Below are positions 1-9,535 of a stretch of DNA of 64,000 nucleotides, one piece after another. The stretch is from the NCBI GenBank assembly GCA_020636195.1, contig JACJYH010000004.1:372001-436000 (forward strand), written 5' to 3'. Below the pieces are notes generated by a model. The model had not been told where the DNA came from, searched no databases, and saw only the letters and a program-made list of their open reading frames with translations. How positions within the stretch are numbered: position 1 is the first letter of the stretch; every line of letters starts with the position of its first letter. This DNA is from Lewinellaceae bacterium. GTDB taxonomy: Bacteria > Bacteroidota > Bacteroidia > Chitinophagales > Saprospiraceae. Position numbers and translations under genes: made by a program.

Positions 1-1276
1 AAGTTGCCATGGCCCAACCTTTATGCTCTGACATTGGTTCAAAAATCTCTCTTTTTAAGTAAAGAAGTGCATCTTTCAAATTTAATTCTATTTTTTCAAT
101 TTTTGATAATGTAAATATGCTCAATGCCAAATGATGATGAGGAATAAAGACATCCTTATTGAACTTACCTAAGGTAGTGCCCACATCAATTATTGGAATT
201 CCACTTTTCGAAAGATGCTCTACAATAGGTTCAATGTCAGAAGGATAGAGATGCAAATTTTCTACTTTATCAGTTTTTATTTCAAACTCACTATCGTCAA
301 AATTCACCCATTCACTTAAAATCTTCTTTTTATCAGATGGCACAGCATTCAACACCGTTGTGGTTTTCAATGGCTTTATATTATCAATGTGGTTTCTCTT
401 CTTCCTGAGTACCGCAAGAAAAAATCCTTCACCTTTCACTTTGTGTGGTAAAAATCGATACCCATATACATCCTGCTTTTTAATTTCTTCAATATTCCAC
501 GACATAGGGAAATTCAATGGCACACTTTCGTATTCTCCTTTACTTTGAATATAAAGCAAATTATCAATATTCTCTAATTCATTATATGTACATGTGGAAT
601 AAATGAGATAACCTCCCGGAAGTAAAATTGTGTCCACGTCATTAAGAATTCTTCTTTGTCGAATAGAACAAGATGCGACATTTTCTCTAGACCAATGAAG
701 TATTGCATTTTCTTCCTTCCTAAACATACCTTCACCTGAACATGGTGCATCCAGAAGTATCACATCAAACAACGGTGGCAACTTCGCATAGCTCTCAGGC
801 GATGCATTGGTTACGATGGTGTGTGCATGTCCTTCCTTCGCCAAATTATACTTCAAAACATAAGCCCTTGAAGTGATGATATCATTGGATATTAAAGTGC
901 CATCACCTTTTTCTGCTATCATTGCAGAAATAAGTGTGCTTTTCCCACCAGGTGCAGCGCTAATGTCAAGAATAAGTGGGTTTTTTATATCATTAAATAT
1001 GAAGTCAAGGGCAAATTGCACAGCCATCGAAGACGCTTCTTGCACATAATAAGATCCACTATGGAAGGATGGATCAAGAGTAAAAACAGGCCTTTCGTCA
1101 AGATAAAATCCCCATTTACACCATGGAACTTGTTCTTGTTTTGGTATAAGCGGTGATTTGTAGGGATTTATACGGATACTTGTAGGAGATTTGACATCAT
1201 GTGCGGCCAAAAATTCATCCAGATTTGGTATGTTTTGTTGACCTATATGTGCAATAAACTCAGGTGGAAAAATCAA
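1..1276 (-). CDS. rsmF: 16S rRNA (cytosine-C5) methyltransferase, RsmF/NOP2-Sun family, 3' end cut by window edge
   Basis: Predicted SAM-dependent enzyme that methylates a cytosine C5 in 16S rRNA. The visible 425 residues include the SAM loop AAPGGKS near residue 110, the motif DAPCSGEGMFRK with Cys179, and STCTYNE with Cys229; these two cysteines are the release and catalytic pair of the NOP2/Sun family. The C-terminal part matches the RsmF extension and is interrupted by the window edge at KGWAMAT. An in-frame stop lies just upstream (1283-1285). No ATG occurs before the conserved N-terminus, so the start is most likely the TTG at 1276, giving MIFPPEFI. The gene is divergent from the secreted PKD protein. 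RsmF versus RsmB within the family rests on the DAPCSGEGMFRK signature only. Confidence 0.87.
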   Translation of the reverse strand, partial: MIFPPEFIAHIGQQNIPNLDEFLAAHDVKSPTSIRINPYKSPLIPKQEQVPWCKWGFYLDERPVFTLDPSFHSGSYYVQEASSMAVQFALDFIFNDIKNPLILDISAAPGGKSTLISAMIAEKGDGTLISNDIITSRAYVLKYNLAKEGHAHTIVTNASPESYAKLPPLFDVILLDAPCSGEGMFRKEENAILHWSRENVASCSIRQRRILNDVDTILLPGGYLIYSTCTYNELENIDNLLYIQSKGEYESVPLNFPMSWNIEEIKKQDVYGYRFLPHKVKGEGFFLAVLRKKRNHIDNIKPLKTTTVLNAVPSDKKKILSEWVNFDDSEFEIKTDKVENLHLYPSDIEPIVEHLSKSGIPIIDVGTTLGKFNKDVFIPHHHLALSIFTLSKIEKIELNLKDALLYLKREIFEPMSEHKGWAMAT

Positions 1277-1316
1277 AGGAAATCAAATAATATTTGGATA
1301 AATAACTTACGAAATA

Positions 1317-1324
1317 CAAAATTA
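1317..1324 (-). promoter_or_regulatory. Candidate -7 promoter element for rsmF
   Basis: On the minus strand the sequence reads TAATTTTG, which fits the Bacteroidota TAnnTTTG -7 element, about 40 bases before the TTG start. No TTG sits at the usual -33 distance, so support is partial. Confidence 0.35.
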
Positions 1325-1355
1325 GCGCTATTATTGCGAATAAAACATCTTCATC

Positions 1356-4016
1356 ATGAGATATTTCAAATTTTCAATTTCCCTTGGTTTGGTCATTTTC
1401 TATTTTTCGTCATTGCTTTCACAACAATTTCCGGAATCACAACCAACAAAGATGACTATCAACAAAGGTTCAGAAATAGAAACGACACCTTGTATTGGAA
1501 CCATTAGAGCTACTGAAATTGAAAGTAATTGGGGTATCACAGTGCAAAAATTGACCGTAAATCATCATGCCACTGCCATTTCTGTAGATTCTTTTCAGCT
1601 ACTCAAAACAAAAGCAGCAGAAAAAAGAAATATAAAAAACAATAATAAACAAACCAGCACAAGTCAACGAAATTCAATAGATCCACCTTTGGTTTACAGA
1701 AATTTCAGAGGAAACAAACGAGAAAATAACGTCCCAATGGACAATTCTATGGCAATTTCAAAAAACGGTTTCATCGTCAGTGCTATCAATTCAAACGTCA
1801 TTTTTACACAACCGGACGGTTCAGTGACCTATGAAAAAAGCCTGTATGATTTTTTTACATTGCTGACACTTGGGACTAGAATGTACGATCCAAGAGTTAT
1901 CTATGATCAAGAAATGAATCGGTTTATCCTACTTTGTCTCCATGGTTCTGATTATGCTACTTCTTATTTATGTATCGCAGCTTCAAAAACTGAAGATCCA
2001 AATGGAGAGTGGAATTATTATAAAATCAAAGGAAATCCACTCGGAGACCAGGTTTGGTTTGACTATCCCAATATTGGCCTGACAAAAAACGATTATTATA
2101 TTGCAGGATTGGAGCGAAACTCAAATAGTGATTGGCAATACAGCATTTTATTCCAAATCGATAAATCGGCACTTTTCAACGGAGAACCATTGAAGTACAA
2201 GTATTATTCTGAAATCTTTGATGCTGATGGCAATAAATCTTTCAACCTAGTGCCAGCTATTTCTGCTTGGAATGATTTGCCTTCACCAGGCATGTATATG
2301 GTGAGTAACAATGCTAATGGTGGTAATACTTACAATTTATATCAAACTGATAGCGCTCTAAATGATAGCACTAAGCTGATTTCTACTCAACTTCTTGGTT
2401 TAAAAACAGAATTGGCACCAAATGCAAGACAACCCAATTCCAATCAAGTACTTAACACATTCGATAGCAGGATTTGGTCTGCATCATTTCTCAATAATGT
2501 CGTACATTTTGGAGGCCATGCCAATACAGAAAATGGAGATGTAGGCATATTTTACGGTCGCTACAATGTGGTAGATAATAGGGTAGATGTCACCATGCTT
2601 ACAGAGCCAAATAAAGACTATGCATTTCCGTCTTTTTCATCTTTTGGAACTTCAGAAGGCGAACCAAGTATTTTAATGCATTATCTTTCTTCAGGGCCCA
2701 ACAACTTTGCAAGTCAAGAAGTGAGAGTTTGCCAAGGCATAGACGGTGACTTTGAGTGGAGCGCACCATCAATGTTGAAAGAAGGAACTAGTGTCATCAA
2801 TGTACTCCAAGATAATGAAGAAAGATGGGGAGATTATACCACCGTGCAACGTCGATTTTTCAATGACTCTCCTGAAGTTTGGGCTGTTGGCTGTTTTGGC
2901 GAAGCCGGAAGTTACGGAACATGGCTTGGGCAAATGGTAAACATTCAGGAAGGAGATGATATCCACCATTTAGATTTTGTCGCAGAAAAAACGTATTTGC
3001 AGCAGGATGCAGCTACCGCCTTCAAGGTGCTTACATTAGATACCAGCTATCAAGTCACATGGTTTTTTGAAAATGGTAATCCTGAGACAAGTACGGCAAA
3101 AAATCCAAAAGTCTCATGGGAACAAATAGGCGCATATCAGGTTGAAGCACAAGTGACTTCAAATGGGCATGAAGTGATTGTACAAAAGCAGGCTTATATC
3201 CATGTAGCTGAACCAGTAGTAAAACCCACTGCAGATTTTACTTTTTCTGCTGATACCATTTACGTAGGTGAATCAGTGAAGTTTTTTAACCAATCCAGCT
3301 CAAATGCCGTCAATTTCAAATGGAATTTTCAATCAGGAACTCCTGCTTCAAGTCAAGAGAAAAATCCGGAAGTTTCCTACCAAAAAGCGGGTTCATTTCT
3401 TGTTTCACTGACGGCATCCAACATAGCAGGAACAAACACAAAAATAGTTTCCAAAGCGATCACCGTGTTGCCACATATAGCTCCAACCGTTGATTTTACA
3501 TCTGATAAAAATGAAATAAAGACAGGTGAATCAGTTCAATTTACAAGCATTACAAAAGGAGGAATTAACAATTATGCTTGGGAGTTTGAAGGAGGCACAC
3601 CTGCTTCAAGTACGGAAGCATCTCCCATTATAGTTTACAATAGTGAAGGGATTTTTTCCGTAAAATTGGTGGGAAGCAATGAAATTGGAGCTGACAGCCT
3701 TGTAAAAAGTGGCTATATTATTGTGGGACCGAATCAAGTAAAAGATGACAATGAAAATGTAAAATTCACATTGATCCCTAATCCGGTCACAAATGGATAT
3801 GCACAATTGCTTATACATCACAAAACAAAAAATAAGGTAAGATTGGATTTAATCAATAGTAGTGGTGCCCATTTAGTAACACTCTATGATGACATCCTTG
3901 GTGTAGGAGAATATAAAATATCCTTTAATGCGGATCAATTGCTTCCCGGAACGTACTTTATTTCATATTCTGAAAATAGGAATGTCAAAAAAAACATTCA
4001 ATTTATCAAGATCTAG
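1356..4016 (+). CDS. Secreted PKD-domain protein with T9SS C-terminal sorting tail
   Basis: An 886-residue protein with an N-terminal signal peptide (residues 1 to about 22). It has a long N-terminal region of unknown fold, residues about 100-530, rich in aromatic and Gly/Asp turns and possibly a beta-propeller. Three PKD-like beta domains follow at roughly 538-620, 623-705 and 710-790; the last two carry clear WxFxxGTPxSS motifs. The last 86 residues, starting NVKFTLIPNP and ending NIQFIKI, form a type A T9SS sorting domain, so the mature protein is expected on the cell surface or outside the cell. No catalytic motif is obvious. It is convergent with the next lipoprotein gene, with only 9 bases between stop codons. 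Binding or adhesion is plausible but not shown. Confidence 0.85.
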   Translation: MRYFKFSISLGLVIFYFSSLLSQQFPESQPTKMTINKGSEIETTPCIGTIRATEIESNWGITVQKLTVNHHATAISVDSFQLLKTKAAEKRNIKNNNKQTSTSQRNSIDPPLVYRNFRGNKRENNVPMDNSMAISKNGFIVSAINSNVIFTQPDGSVTYEKSLYDFFTLLTLGTRMYDPRVIYDQEMNRFILLCLHGSDYATSYLCIAASKTEDPNGEWNYYKIKGNPLGDQVWFDYPNIGLTKNDYYIAGLERNSNSDWQYSILFQIDKSALFNGEPLKYKYYSEIFDADGNKSFNLVPAISAWNDLPSPGMYMVSNNANGGNTYNLYQTDSALNDSTKLISTQLLGLKTELAPNARQPNSNQVLNTFDSRIWSASFLNNVVHFGGHANTENGDVGIFYGRYNVVDNRVDVTMLTEPNKDYAFPSFSSFGTSEGEPSILMHYLSSGPNNFASQEVRVCQGIDGDFEWSAPSMLKEGTSVINVLQDNEERWGDYTTVQRRFFNDSPEVWAVGCFGEAGSYGTWLGQMVNIQEGDDIHHLDFVAEKTYLQQDAATAFKVLTLDTSYQVTWFFENGNPETSTAKNPKVSWEQIGAYQVEAQVTSNGHEVIVQKQAYIHVAEPVVKPTADFTFSADTIYVGESVKFFNQSSSNAVNFKWNFQSGTPASSQEKNPEVSYQKAGSFLVSLTASNIAGTNTKIVSKAITVLPHIAPTVDFTSDKNEIKTGESVQFTSITKGGINNYAWEFEGGTPASSTEASPIIVYNSEGIFSVKLVGSNEIGADSLVKSGYIIVGPNQVKDDNENVKFTLIPNPVTNGYAQLLIHHKTKNKVRLDLINSSGAHLVTLYDDILGVGEYKISFNADQLLPGTYFISYSENRNVKKNIQFIKI

Positions 4017-4025
4017 GTTAACATG

Positions 4026-5489
4026 TTAAAGATTCAGTTCATAACATCCTAAATCCGGTATCGATTTGCGTGGCTGCTCAAGTAAGTCAAATTGGATATT
4101 GGAAATATTTTTGCCTTTTTCTCTGACTACTGACATGGTATCCAATCGGAAGTCATTGTTTTTATAATCAATAAAAAGCGGTAGTTTAACATCTTGGTAA
4201 TTAATCGGATTGATACAGTGATCTAGGAAATCCGGAAACCTATTAGCAGAGAGTAAATCCTTGACTCTAAATAAACAATGGTCAAAAGTATATTGAAATT
4301 CATCGTCAAAGTCACCGGCTTGCGCAAGAGTAATTTCATCATCTTCGCCACCTGAAAATACGCAGTTGGTCAATGTCGCTTTCAATGGTGCTATTTGAAT
4401 TCTATTATCACACGGAAATGTAGGACAATAATAATCTCCTAAATAGATTGCAGGTACGCTATTTAAAAATGAACCTACAGTGGTATAAGTGACAGAATAT
4501 TGACCACCATAAGAAAATATCAACCCTCCACCTCCATTCTCATACAACAGTGAATTCGTCACTGAAAGTGTTGAATGTCTTGCGCTTATACCTGCACCTC
4601 CTGTGTTGAAAATCAAACAATTATTGACCGAAGCTTGCGCCAGTGAATCCATCCTGATGCCCACAATAGAGTTTTTAATGATGGTATGCTTGAAGTAATT
4701 ATTCCTAGTTTCTTGCCATAATACAATGCCGGCCCACTGACTTCTCACATCTTGGTACTTGGCTTCTAACCTATCTCCTTCGATTATTATAGGTTGGTCT
4801 AACGTACCTTCAAAACGGACATTTCCATGTTTAAGCACTAAAATCAATCCATCGTTGTAAATATCATCTTCTGTCCTGATTACACCTCCATGCATAAAAA
4901 TACGAGTACCGGCATTTACTACCATCGTACAACTATCCACCACCATAACACCATAAATGACATATGGTTTCGTGTCATCCATGATAAATTTTCCACCGGT
5001 GCATGGTATTTTGTATGAAATTCCACCAGATTTCACTCCCGGAATATAATTGGCGTTTTGACCAAAGGCTTCCAATAAAAAAGACTTTTTTGATTGTCCG
5101 ATATCCACATGCACCTTCGATTCAATGATAAATGGAGAGTCTGAAGAGGATTGGTTGGGATCAATATTCACCTCCACAAAAATATAAATTGAGTCTTGCC
5201 CTTCTATTCGGACATCCTTTAAATCATTGCCAGCTGTACCGTCTATGTTCAGTCGAAAAAATGACTGACCTGGCTCTAAGTACACATGAGCTAAAACCGG
5301 CTGATCTTGGTGATTATATACCTTTACAAATTTAATTGTAGAGCCAATGGATGTAAATACAGTATCAAATAATAAGGTATCCTGAGAAAAGGAATAATCC
5401 ACTTGTCCACCACTGTAAAAATCTTCCCGGTTGCAGGCACTCAACAAGATAAATACAAACAACACACCAAAGGCATAAGAAAATTTCAT
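4026..5489 (-). CDS. Lipoprotein with right-handed parallel beta-helix repeats
   Basis: A 487-residue predicted lipoprotein: signal peptide MKFSYAFGVLFVFILLSAC with the lipobox cysteine at 19. The N-terminal 100 residues resemble an Ig-like DUF found in Bacteroidota surface proteins (DTLLFDTVFTSIGS). The middle and C-terminal parts contain asparagine- and turn-rich strands of the right-handed parallel beta-helix type (for example HTIIKNSIVGIRMDS and NNCLIFNTGGAGISA). No catalytic residues of polysaccharide lyases are recognisable, so a structural or glycan-binding role is as likely as enzymatic activity. It is a single gene on the minus strand between two plus-strand genes. Confidence 0.75.
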   Translation of the reverse strand: MKFSYAFGVLFVFILLSACNREDFYSGGQVDYSFSQDTLLFDTVFTSIGSTIKFVKVYNHQDQPVLAHVYLEPGQSFFRLNIDGTAGNDLKDVRIEGQDSIYIFVEVNIDPNQSSSDSPFIIESKVHVDIGQSKKSFLLEAFGQNANYIPGVKSGGISYKIPCTGGKFIMDDTKPYVIYGVMVVDSCTMVVNAGTRIFMHGGVIRTEDDIYNDGLILVLKHGNVRFEGTLDQPIIIEGDRLEAKYQDVRSQWAGIVLWQETRNNYFKHTIIKNSIVGIRMDSLAQASVNNCLIFNTGGAGISARHSTLSVTNSLLYENGGGGLIFSYGGQYSVTYTTVGSFLNSVPAIYLGDYYCPTFPCDNRIQIAPLKATLTNCVFSGGEDDEITLAQAGDFDDEFQYTFDHCLFRVKDLLSANRFPDFLDHCINPINYQDVKLPLFIDYKNNDFRLDTMSVVREKGKNISNIQFDLLEQPRKSIPDLGCYELNL

Positions 5490-5529
5490 TGATTCAAGGT
5501 GAATAATTAAAAGATTTACTATAACGGTG

Positions 5530-5537
5530 CAAAATTA
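5530..5537 (-). promoter_or_regulatory. Candidate -7 promoter element for beta-helix lipoprotein
   Basis: Minus-strand TAATTTTG, 40 bases upstream of the start at 5489, matches TAnnTTTG. A -33 TTG at standard spacing is not seen. Confidence 0.35.
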
Positions 5538-5643
5538 AATTTATTTTTGAATAACGGTGATCCTAACCAAATGATTGGATTTTTGACAGTAGGAAAAGCG
5601 TTTTAAGAAAAAAAATATCTAAATGCCATTGCAATAAATTATT

Positions 5644-5651
5644 TACCTTTG
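5644..5651 (+). promoter_or_regulatory. Candidate -7 promoter element for AI-2E-type permease
   Basis: TACCTTTG matches TAnnTTTG and lies 20 bases before the ATG at 5672, implying a very short leader. The nearest upstream TTG (5629) is too close to be a classical -33 element. Confidence 0.45.
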
Positions 5652-5671
5652 TATCAACACATTTGTAGTCA

Positions 5672-6709
5672 ATGGAAAACAAGAATGACGCCAAAATAAG
5701 TCATCAAAAAATCACACAACTATCCATCTTAGCTGTGATCATTTTCATTGGATGGATACTCTCAAAGGAGATGCTTCCCTATCTGAGTAGTATTCTTGGA
5801 GCCATAGCCTTATATGAAATCTTGATACAGCCAATGCACTATTTGCACCTATCTAAAAAATGGCCATCTTGGATTGCTGCATTAATTTTGATGGTCGTTT
5901 CATTTATAGTTATGGTGATTCCATTTGTCTATCTCACTTCAATAATTGTGGATACGATTGCACCCTATATAGATGATCCATCACCGCTCAAGGAAGCACT
6001 AAATAAAATCAATGATTTTGTCATTCAAACTTTGAATGTTGATATTGTCAAACCCGACACACTGACTAAATTGTCAGAAGAAATTTTACCTTTTGCCCAA
6101 AAAACCTTGGGAAGCACATTCTTGGCTGTAGGTAATGTATTCTTGATGTATTTGGTGCTGTATTTTATGCTCGTTAACTCTGCTACAATTGAAATTTGGT
6201 TGAGACAGCATTTGCCATTTAAAGAAAAAAATGTGAATAAAATACTCACAGAATTTAAAAGTTTAGTCTTTAGCAGTGCCGTGGGTATTCCATTGGTTGC
6301 GCTCAGTCAAGGAATTGCAGCATTCATAGGATATTGGATTTTTGGAGTGGATAATTTTATGCTGATGGCTTTACTTACTGCCATTGCTTCGGTCATACCA
6401 TTAGTGGGTACCTTGATCATTTATCTACCATTGGCAATTTACCAATTTTCAATTGGAGATGTCTGGGGAGGCGCCGGTGTAGCCTTGTGGGGTTTCTTGA
6501 TTATTGGCTCAATAGATAACTTTGCCAGATTCATGATTCAAAAAAAATTAGCCAATATACATCCTTTGATTACATTATTTGGAGTGCTTATTGGTGTCAA
6601 TCTTATGGGATTCCTAGGGGTAATTTTTGGGCCTTTGATGATTTCACTATTATTTTTATTGCTCAGTATATATCAAAGTGAATATGGTAGCCAAAGAACA
6701 TCAACTTAA
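5672..6709 (+). CDS. AI-2E family transporter (UPF0118/PerM-type membrane protein)
   Basis: A 345-residue polytopic membrane protein with about eight hydrophobic segments: two near residues 16-45, one at 65-90, one at 150-165 and a dense set from 200 to the end. The hydrophilic loop between the third and fourth segments and the C-terminal PLITLFGVLIGVNLMGFLGVIFGPL segment are typical of the UPF0118/AI-2E exporter family. Members have been linked to autoinducer-2 export or Na+/H+ antiport, so the substrate here is unknown. It stands alone, with its own candidate promoter, ahead of the M48 protease gene. Confidence 0.85.
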   Translation: MENKNDAKISHQKITQLSILAVIIFIGWILSKEMLPYLSSILGAIALYEILIQPMHYLHLSKKWPSWIAALILMVVSFIVMVIPFVYLTSIIVDTIAPYIDDPSPLKEALNKINDFVIQTLNVDIVKPDTLTKLSEEILPFAQKTLGSTFLAVGNVFLMYLVLYFMLVNSATIEIWLRQHLPFKEKNVNKILTEFKSLVFSSAVGIPLVALSQGIAAFIGYWIFGVDNFMLMALLTAIASVIPLVGTLIIYLPLAIYQFSIGDVWGGAGVALWGFLIIGSIDNFARFMIQKKLANIHPLITLFGVLIGVNLMGFLGVIFGPLMISLLFLLLSIYQSEYGSQRTST

Positions 6710-6843
6710 AACTTCACAATATGATTTTTCGTAATATTACTTGTTTTATGCTCTTATATTGAATCATTAAAGGATATTAGAGCGGTGATCATTTTTACTG
6801 AACTTTTACAATTATATTTGGGTTTACATAAAAAAATAATATC

Positions 6844-8292
6844 ATGCGAAAGTTAATAGCATTTGTAATTTTTGGGACATTATTGACAGTTTCTTGTTCT
6901 AGAAATCCTGTAACAGGAAAAAAAGAAGTGATGCTCATGTCCGAAGGTCAAGAGATCGCAATGGGCCAAGAGTCAGATCCTGCCATTGTTGCAGAATTTG
7001 GGTTGTATGAAAATCCTTCCCTTCAAAATCTACTAGCTAGAAAAGGTGCAGAAATTGCAGCCATATCCCATAGACCTAATTTAAGCTATAACTTTCGGGT
7101 ACTGGATAGCCCTGTGGTAAATGCTTTTGCGGTTCCTGGAGGATATGTCTATTTTACAAGAGGTATTTTAGCCCACTTCAACAACGAAGCTGAGTTGGCC
7201 GGAGTTTTAGGTCATGAGATTGGTCATATCACGGCAAAACACTCAGCAAAACAGTATTCAAATCAGCTTATTACACAAATATTATTCATTGGAGGACTTG
7301 TGGTTTCTGAAGATTTCAGGAAATTTGCAGACGTGGCACAACAAGGTATGGGTTTATTATTTTTGAAATTCAGCCGCGACCACGAAAAAGAATCTGATAA
7401 ATTGGGCGTAGAATACAGTACAAAAATAGGGTATGATGCCCACGAAATGGGTACTTTTTTTAAAACTCTTAAAAAATTGAGTGGGGGAGAAGGCGCTATT
7501 CCAACTTTCCTTTCCACACACCCGGATCCGGGAGACAGAGAAATTACAGTGAATAAATTGGCCACAGAAGCCCAAACCAAAGCTGGTACCTCAAATTTCA
7601 AAGTAGAAAGAAATGAATATTTGAAATTGATAGACGGCATCGTTTATGGTGAAGATCCTCAGCAAGGTTATGTTGAAAATAGTGTATTTTATCACCCTGA
7701 TTTAAAATTCAAATATCAAGTTCCAAACGGTTGGAAGACTGTCAATACACCTGCTCAGGTGAATATGGCACCGGCTGATGGAAAAGCTTTGTTATCCTTC
7801 AGTGCAACTCAAGGTACTTTAGCAGATGTAAAAAATAAAACCATTTCCGAGAATAATCTTCAAGTGGTAGAGCAAGCAAATACCATGGTCAATGGGATGA
7901 ACGCAATATCTATGTTGAGCAATGTTCCGGCTTCAAACCAGAATGGACAGCAAACACCTGCATTGACTGTTTTGACATATCTTATCGAGTATAATGGACT
8001 GATTTATAAGTTTCATGGATTAAGTACGCAAACGGATTTTAATGCCTACTTCTCAACTTTTCAAACTTCTATGAAGAGTTTCTCTGTATTAACTGATCAA
8101 TCAAAGATCAATAAACAGCCCATGAAAATAAAAATCGTTTCCGCAAATAAATCCGCTTCGTTACAGCAATTATTGACAGAAAATGGAATGCCTTCAAATA
8201 GACTTCAGGAACTTTCTATTTTAAATGGAATGGAGCTTTCTGATACTGTAAATAGCGGAACATTGTTCAAAGTACTTTCAGGAGGATATTAA
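6844..8292 (+). CDS. M48-family metalloprotease lipoprotein
   Basis: A 482-residue predicted lipoprotein, with signal peptide and lipobox ending at Cys18 (LTVSC), that should act in the periplasm as a zinc metalloprotease. The zinc site is HEIGH at residues 124-128, with the third ligand supplied by Glu183 in the KESDKLG motif, as in M48 peptidases (BepA/Oma1 relatives). The C-terminal 200 residues form an extra domain; its last 50 residues (LQQLLTENGM..LSILNGM..GTLFKVL) resemble a LysM-like module and are common in Bacteroidota M48 proteins. Likely role: envelope protein quality control. The tRNA pair follows downstream. Confidence 0.9.
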   Translation: MRKLIAFVIFGTLLTVSCSRNPVTGKKEVMLMSEGQEIAMGQESDPAIVAEFGLYENPSLQNLLARKGAEIAAISHRPNLSYNFRVLDSPVVNAFAVPGGYVYFTRGILAHFNNEAELAGVLGHEIGHITAKHSAKQYSNQLITQILFIGGLVVSEDFRKFADVAQQGMGLLFLKFSRDHEKESDKLGVEYSTKIGYDAHEMGTFFKTLKKLSGGEGAIPTFLSTHPDPGDREITVNKLATEAQTKAGTSNFKVERNEYLKLIDGIVYGEDPQQGYVENSVFYHPDLKFKYQVPNGWKTVNTPAQVNMAPADGKALLSFSATQGTLADVKNKTISENNLQVVEQANTMVNGMNAISMLSNVPASNQNGQQTPALTVLTYLIEYNGLIYKFHGLSTQTDFNAYFSTFQTSMKSFSVLTDQSKINKQPMKIKIVSANKSASLQQLLTENGMPSNRLQELSILNGMELSDTVNSGTLFKVLSGGY

Positions 8293-8352
8293 TTTGATAT
8301 TCAAATCATTGTGGCATTAGAAAAAAATAATTTTAAAATAACGGTAGTTTTA

Positions 8353-8384
8353 TTGGTTAAAATTATCTAAAGTCTATATCTTTG
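8353..8384 (+). promoter_or_regulatory. Bacteroidota-type promoter for the tRNA pair
   Basis: TTG at 8353-8355, a 21-base spacer, then TATCTTTG at 8377-8384, matching the Bacteroidota -33/-7 pattern. It sits 30 bases before the first tRNA. This is one of the best promoters in the window. Confidence 0.75.
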
Positions 8385-8414
8385 CGTCGCTTTTTTCAAA
8401 AGTTCTTTATCATT

Positions 8415-8490
8415 GCGGAAGTAGCTCAGTTGGTAGAGCGCGACCTTGCCAAGGTCGAAGTCGCGGGTTCGAGTCCCGTCTTCCGCTCCA
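8415..8490 (+). tRNA. tRNA-Gly(GCC)
   Basis: A 76-base cloverleaf: acceptor arm GCGGAAG/CTTCCGC, D arm with AGCTCAGTTGGTAGAGC, anticodon stem CGACC/GGTCG with loop TTGCCAA (anticodon GCC), and T arm GCGGGTTCGAGTCCCGT. The 3' CCA at 8488-8490 is encoded. It is followed 30 bases later by tRNA-Leu and is probably cotranscribed with it. Confidence 0.97.
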
Positions 8491-8520
8491 TTTAAAACAT
8501 ACTATATTCCAAGTCTTTGA

Positions 8521-8608
8521 GCCCGGGTGGTGGAATAGGTAGACACGCAGGACTTAAAATCCTGTGGCCATTGCGGCCGTGCCGGTTCGATCCCGGCTCC
8601 GGGTACCA
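8521..8608 (+). tRNA. tRNA-Leu(UAA)
   Basis: An 88-base class II tRNA with a long variable arm (GTGGCCATTGCGGCCGTGCC region). Anticodon stem CAGGA/TCCTG with loop CTTAAAA gives anticodon TAA. T arm GCCGGTTCGATCCCGGC; acceptor GCCCGGG pairs with TCCGGGT through two G-U pairs; CCA is encoded at 8606-8608. A T-rich run follows a weak hairpin at about 8618-8638 and may end the transcript. Confidence 0.96.
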
Positions 8609-8720
8609 AAAGACACTGGAAAGATCCTTCCTTTTTTTCACAATTATTATTATTTCTATTTTTTGAACTTATTGCTTTACATAGGCATTATATGATAGCA
8701 AACTAAAATTAATTTATCCA

Positions 8721-9422
8721 ATGAAACATCTTGTTTTTCTTACATCCATCTTCCTTCTTGTATTTCAGTCAAAGTCCTTCTCTCAAAATGTGCTTTCAAA
8801 AGGCACGCTCACTCTAGAAATCACAGAAGTCACATCTGACAATCCTGATATGCAGATGCATCTCAATATGATGAAAGGCTCCAAGACTGTATTGACATTT
8901 GATGAGGACCTTCAATTAAATGAAACAACAATGATGGGAGGAATGATGAAAATTGTTGTCAAGACTAATTTAAAAACCAAAATGATGGATATGTTATTCT
9001 CCATGATGGGTAACAATTCATGGATTCAGTCACCTCTTGATGATGTGAAAAGCCAAAAAGAAAAGGACATCGCAAAGGAAACAAAAGTGACGTATGACAA
9101 ATCGAAAACAAAAAAGATATTAGGTTATGACTGCTATCAAATGACCATCACCAACCCCGAAATGGAAGGAATGGAGATCACCGGTTATGTCACAGACCAA
9201 GTCAAAGCAAAAGGAACATTGATCCAAGGATTTGAAGACTTATCGCTTACCGGATATCCACTTGAATTCAATGTCAATAATGCAGGAATGAAAATGACGT
9301 TTTCAGCTACTGCTATCAGTCCGGATGTAGATGCATCAAAATTTGAATTGAATACAACAGGTTACACTAAGATGACCATGAAGGAGTTTCAAGAATCAAT
9401 GGGAAGGATGGGTAGAGGGTAA
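8721..9422 (+). CDS. Methionine-rich secreted protein, DUF4412-like
   Basis: A 233-residue protein with a signal peptide (residues 1 to about 22, MKHLVFLTSIFLLVFQSKSFS). The mature part looks like the DUF4412 family: an extracytoplasmic beta-rich fold with a KKILGYDCYQMTI segment near residue 133. It is unusually rich in methionine: I count 23 in 233 residues, including clusters such as MQMHLNMM, TMMGGMM and KMMDMLFSMM. That could reflect oxidation-prone or copper-binding surface, but no defined metal motif is present. It is a single gene, convergent with the ABC ATPase gene. Function unknown. Confidence 0.75.
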   Translation: MKHLVFLTSIFLLVFQSKSFSQNVLSKGTLTLEITEVTSDNPDMQMHLNMMKGSKTVLTFDEDLQLNETTMMGGMMKIVVKTNLKTKMMDMLFSMMGNNSWIQSPLDDVKSQKEKDIAKETKVTYDKSKTKKILGYDCYQMTITNPEMEGMEITGYVTDQVKAKGTLIQGFEDLSLTGYPLEFNVNNAGMKMTFSATAISPDVDASKFELNTTGYTKMTMKEFQESMGRMGRG

Positions 9423-9535
9423 TCCTAGATTATCTAAAAAATTATAAAATCTTGTGCAAGAAAATGTGCACAACTGAACATTTGCTAATTTAGGTAGAGA
9501 AAATTTTATTGCATCTATTGGGTTAAATAGATTAC

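Noticed and set aside
1199..1507. Plus-strand open frame of 102 codons
   Set aside because: Overlaps the rsmF start and the secreted PKD protein in another frame; composition is not protein-like.
4018..4029. Palindrome TTAACATGTTAA at the convergent gene ends
   Set aside because: Short AT-rich palindrome overlapping stop codons; likely chance.
8618..8638. Possible terminator after tRNA-Leu (GGAAAGATCCTTCC then T run)
   Set aside because: Only four good pairs in the stem; noted in the tRNA entry rather than called.
9452..9473. Hairpin TTGTGCA...TGCACAA between convergent genes
   Set aside because: Only 7 pairs and no T run on either side; too weak to call a terminator.
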